Shown here in pieces: positions 32,110 to 34,136 of a stretch of 34,136 bases of DNA. The stretch is from Flavobacteriales bacterium UBA7468 (lineage in GTDB: Bacteria > Bacteroidota > Bacteroidia > Flavobacteriales_D > Crocinitomicaceae): positions 1 to 34,136 of the forward strand of contig DLPC01000005.1 in NCBI GenBank assembly GCA_002478565.1. Direction: 5' to 3'. The position numbers were made by a program, and so were the translations under genes. Each line of letters starts with the position of its first letter. The first letter of the stretch is position 1. Under the pieces are notes generated by a model. The model saw nothing but the letters and a program-made list of their open reading frames with translations. It had not been told where the DNA came from and searched no databases.

Positions 32110-33402
32110 ATGATAGATGAATTAAAATCGCAAGTAGAAAAGACCTTCGGACAAAAAATTACGAGGCGTCAACACGCTGAATTATTGTCGCAAGATATCT
32201 ATTTGAAAACCAATATCTTGGTTTCTTACAACACCATCCGACGTTTTTTTGGAATGGTCGCCAACACTACACCAAGACAAACCACCTTGGATGTGTTAGC
32301 GCTTTATTGTGGTTTTAAAGATTACCTCAATTTTTCTAGGCAGTTCCCAGCTATTGATATTTGGCCCAAATGGGAAGGGCTCTTTCTAGCGCTGAATCAT
32401 TTGAAATTAGATGAACTCATTGCCCATTTACACATCCGAAAACGCGAGCATCAGGATTTTGCAGTTTCTTTCGCATTGGCAGTAAAGGAGTTGTTAAACC
32501 ATCAAAGAGGGGAGGAGGTGCTCCTATTATTCAGAGAGCCTGATTTTCAATTTGACAATTTGAGTTTCGATGACGCTAGCCAAATCGGAGTGATTCTCGG
32601 CTTACATTTCAATCACTACGATAACTGGGAAATTGAGCAATTATTGTTGCAAGAAAAGAATTTCAGAGATTTAGTACTCAAAACAAATGTAGATTACACC
32701 AGATTCAATGCCAAATACGGCAGATGGATCAATTACCTTTTGACATTTTCAAATTTAGATACCGATACATCTCAATTCATTAGAAGTATCAAACCTTTCA
32801 TGTATCTGCTCAATTGTCAATCTATTCCAAAGGAAACGCTGGCACAAATTCCACCGTTAAGAGCAACGCAACACCCCATCCTTTATGGCAGGATTTTTAG
32901 TTTGAAAATTATGCTGAATCAAGATCAAAAAAATCATCTGAGATTGATAGCGCAAATGAAAAAGCGACTATCCAATTCGCCACACCATAGGGCTGAACTA
33001 TTGTATGTTCCTGCAATTCATGCCTTGCTTACTCAAAATGAAGCACTAAGTAAATTTACGTTGGCTGAGCTTCAAGAAATTCCTGTAGCCAAAAAATGGT
33101 ATCAAATTTCATTAATCGCCATTGAAAAAATATTCATTGCGGCCTCCCAAATTAAAAACCAGCAATACCAAGCAGCGAAGCAATTGATTGCAAGCAGCCC
33201 CCTCGAACAAATCCGCTTTGGCTACAAACAAATCGTTGACCTTTTTATCACGTATTTTCAACTCGAAATAGCGAAATACGACCCTCTCGAACCTCAGGCC
33301 AAAAAAATCCTCCAACAACAATTCAAAGCCAAACTTTCAAGAGTCAACTTGCCAATGTTGTCGGAGGGGTATTTTGAGGGGTATTTTGAATTAAACAAGT
33401 AG
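32110..33402 (+). CDS. 430-residue protein with a putative N-terminal DNA-binding region
   Basis: I recognise only the N-terminal pattern. Residues 1-78 run FGQKITRRQHAELLSQDI, LVSYNTIRRFFGMV, TTLDVLALYCGFKDYLNFSR, which resembles the short helix-turn-helix-like module found at the start of many uncharacterised Bacteroidota proteins (a TIRRFFG-like helix followed by TLDxLAxYxGFxxxxxF). The remaining 350 residues are predicted mostly helical, with repeated short amphipathic helices like TPR-type scaffolds, and no catalytic motif or membrane span is visible. The 3' end holds a perfect 12-base tandem duplication giving EGYFEGYF. It is monocistronic, divergent from the small membrane protein gene. 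Confidence 0.72.
   Translation: MIDELKSQVEKTFGQKITRRQHAELLSQDIYLKTNILVSYNTIRRFFGMVANTTPRQTTLDVLALYCGFKDYLNFSRQFPAIDIWPKWEGLFLALNHLKLDELIAHLHIRKREHQDFAVSFALAVKELLNHQRGEEVLLLFREPDFQFDNLSFDDASQIGVILGLHFNHYDNWEIEQLLLQEKNFRDLVLKTNVDYTRFNAKYGRWINYLLTFSNLDTDTSQFIRSIKPFMYLLNCQSIPKETLAQIPPLRATQHPILYGRIFSLKIMLNQDQKNHLRLIAQMKKRLSNSPHHRAELLYVPAIHALLTQNEALSKFTLAELQEIPVAKKWYQISLIAIEKIFIAASQIKNQQYQAAKQLIASSPLEQIRFGYKQIVDLFITYFQLEIAKYDPLEPQAKKILQQQFKAKLSRVNLPMLSEGYFEGYFELNK
33364..33387 (+). repeat. 12-bp perfect tandem duplication
   Basis: GAGGGGTATTTT occurs twice in direct succession, in frame, five codons before the stop of the 32110 gene, coding EGYF-EGYF. It looks like a recent slippage duplication that kept the frame. 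Confidence 0.85.
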
Positions 33403-33500
33403 AAGTCAACCCCTAGTGAAATTGTAAAAAATAAGTTACATGAGAAGGGGTGTAACATTCTAAATTGAAATTATATTTCTTTTTAATAAAAGGTTACAGT

Positions 33501-34136
33501 TTATCTAACGCACCTGCAAAAATTACTTGGGTTTAATGTTGAATTGTCAGATCTGGATAGATTAAGATTTCCTTCGTTTATTAAAAATAAGCTCATATAA
33601 TTAGCGTATTCGTATGATGAAGTCCAGATCAGTCCACCATAAGAATCAGGGAAATCAATACTACTGCGTAATCTAATATATTCATCTAAAGTTGGAAGTC
33701 TCCAATCGGTATAACCATTTAATGTTAAACTACGACAATAATTTGCAGCTGCAGATCTAGACATTGCTGTACTTGATAAAGTTGAAATTTCAGTAGCACA
33801 ATTACAACCTGTTGTACCTCCGGACATTGAACCTGCAGGTCCCTGCGGCCCAACCAAAGACGTTCCAGTTGCTGGCCATGTATCGTTAACTTTAGGTCCG
33901 TAGAGGGTATTATTCGTTGTGTTTATGAAAAAATCACCATTGTTTCCGATTGCTGAAGTAGGTGTAGTTATGCCGTTGAGAACTGCCGTTCCGTTTGTTC
34001 CATTTGCTCCTGCAGGCCCGGTTAATCCAATCGGTCCTTGTGGTCCAGTCGCTCCAGCAGGCCCGGTTAATCCAATTGGCCCTTGTGGTCCGGTTGCTCC
34101 AGTCGCTCCAGCAGGCCCGGTTAATCCAATCGGTCC
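33501..34136 (-). CDS. Collagen-like protein with C-terminal DUF1566 (Lcl-type) domain, partial
   Basis: The frame is open from the window edge to the stop, 211 residues, so the N terminus lies outside. Reading from the edge: Gly-X-Y triplets in near-identical 15-residue units (GPIGLTGPAGATGPQ), a non-collagen insert with GDFFINTTNNTLYGPK and DTWPATG (the module often found in Bacteroidota collagen-like proteins), another GPQGPAGS, a cysteine pair (CNC), then a DUF1566/Lcl domain with AAANYCRSL, YTDWRLPTLDEY, GLIWTSS and the terminal CRCVR. Such proteins are secreted, often adhesive, and DUF1566 is the C-type-lectin-like part. A start at 33857 (TTG) would be wrong because the frame continues upstream without a stop. 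Confidence 0.85.
   Translation of the reverse strand, partial: GPIGLTGPAGATGATGPQGPIGLTGPAGATGPQGPIGLTGPAGANGTNGTAVLNGITTPTSAIGNNGDFFINTTNNTLYGPKVNDTWPATGTSLVGPQGPAGSMSGGTTGCNCATEISTLSSTAMSRSAAANYCRSLTLNGYTDWRLPTLDEYIRLRSSIDFPDSYGGLIWTSSYEYANYMSLFLINEGNLNLSRSDNSTLNPSNFCRCVR
34014..34136 (-). repeat. Tandem repeat coding Gly-X-Y units
   Basis: Three copies of a block beginning AGGCCCGGTTAATCCAAT are spaced 45 and 54 bases apart (starting at 34014, 34059 and 34113 on the plus strand), the last cut by the window edge. The middle unit has one extra 9-base step (GATGAT versus GAT in protein). The repeats differ at only a few third-codon positions, a sign of recent expansion. Confidence 0.85.

Noticed and set aside
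34014..34136. The regularly spaced repeats as a possible CRISPR array
   Set aside because: The repeats are directly adjoining, keep one reading frame, and encode Gly-X-Y collagen triplets; there are no unique spacers.

Overview
The window is a piece of a Bacteroidota chromosome. The evidence is the DUF4295 protein that occurs with rpmB-rpmG in this phylum, the recurrent TAnnTTTG -7 promoter element (several copies with an upstream TTTG), the near absence of Shine-Dalgarno sequences, a long SecA, and many phylum-typical families (DUF2520, LysM plus ligand-binding fusion, collagen-like plus DUF1566). The order cannot be fixed from sequence alone; Flavobacteriales, Chitinophagales and Saprospirales are all possible. 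No tRNA, rRNA, CRISPR array, insertion sequence or prophage was seen.

Layout: (1) 1-6046, housekeeping: the first codons of rpmH leaving the window, an MsbA-like ABC exporter, ftsY, the operon rpmB-rpmG-DUF4295, xerD and aroQ head to head 5 bp apart, and a GufA-type ZIP metal transporter. (2) 6048-6621, a PemK/MazF-type toxin-antitoxin pair with a palindrome at the antitoxin start. (3) 6716-9416, ornithine aminotransferase followed by a phosphohexomutase that has no ATG start. (4) 9498-16574, an inorganic-carbon module: small exported acidic protein, dabA, dabB, SulP anion transporter and DUF2490 barrel-like protein, closed by a terminator. (5) 16644-19850, three overlapping genes for a GH109 alpha-N-acetylgalactosaminidase, a sugar nucleotidyltransferase and a NahK-like sugar kinase, which together look like a GalNAc salvage route. 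(6) 19825-24443, secA-DUF2520-KdsC-like phosphatase on the minus strand. (7) 24532-28673, guaA, a LysM/ligand-binding protein and hemF. (8) 28679-31881, a lipocalin-like lipoprotein, a double-VOC protein, a WYL regulator and a FrnE-like DsbA protein. (9) 31882-34136, a 49-residue membrane protein, a 430-residue protein with a putative N-terminal DNA-binding region, and the 3' part of a collagen-like DUF1566 protein that runs off the end.

The two most interesting blocks are the DabAB-SulP-DUF2490 module, in which the first and last genes have no established role, and the GH109-nucleotidyltransferase-kinase trio. A second theme is transcription: several genes (guaA, the WYL regulator, rocD, the small gene before dabA) have the -7 element so close to the start codon that the mRNA would be leaderless or nearly so. 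That pattern also corrects several start sites. One perfect terminator hairpin lies inside the hemF coding sequence.
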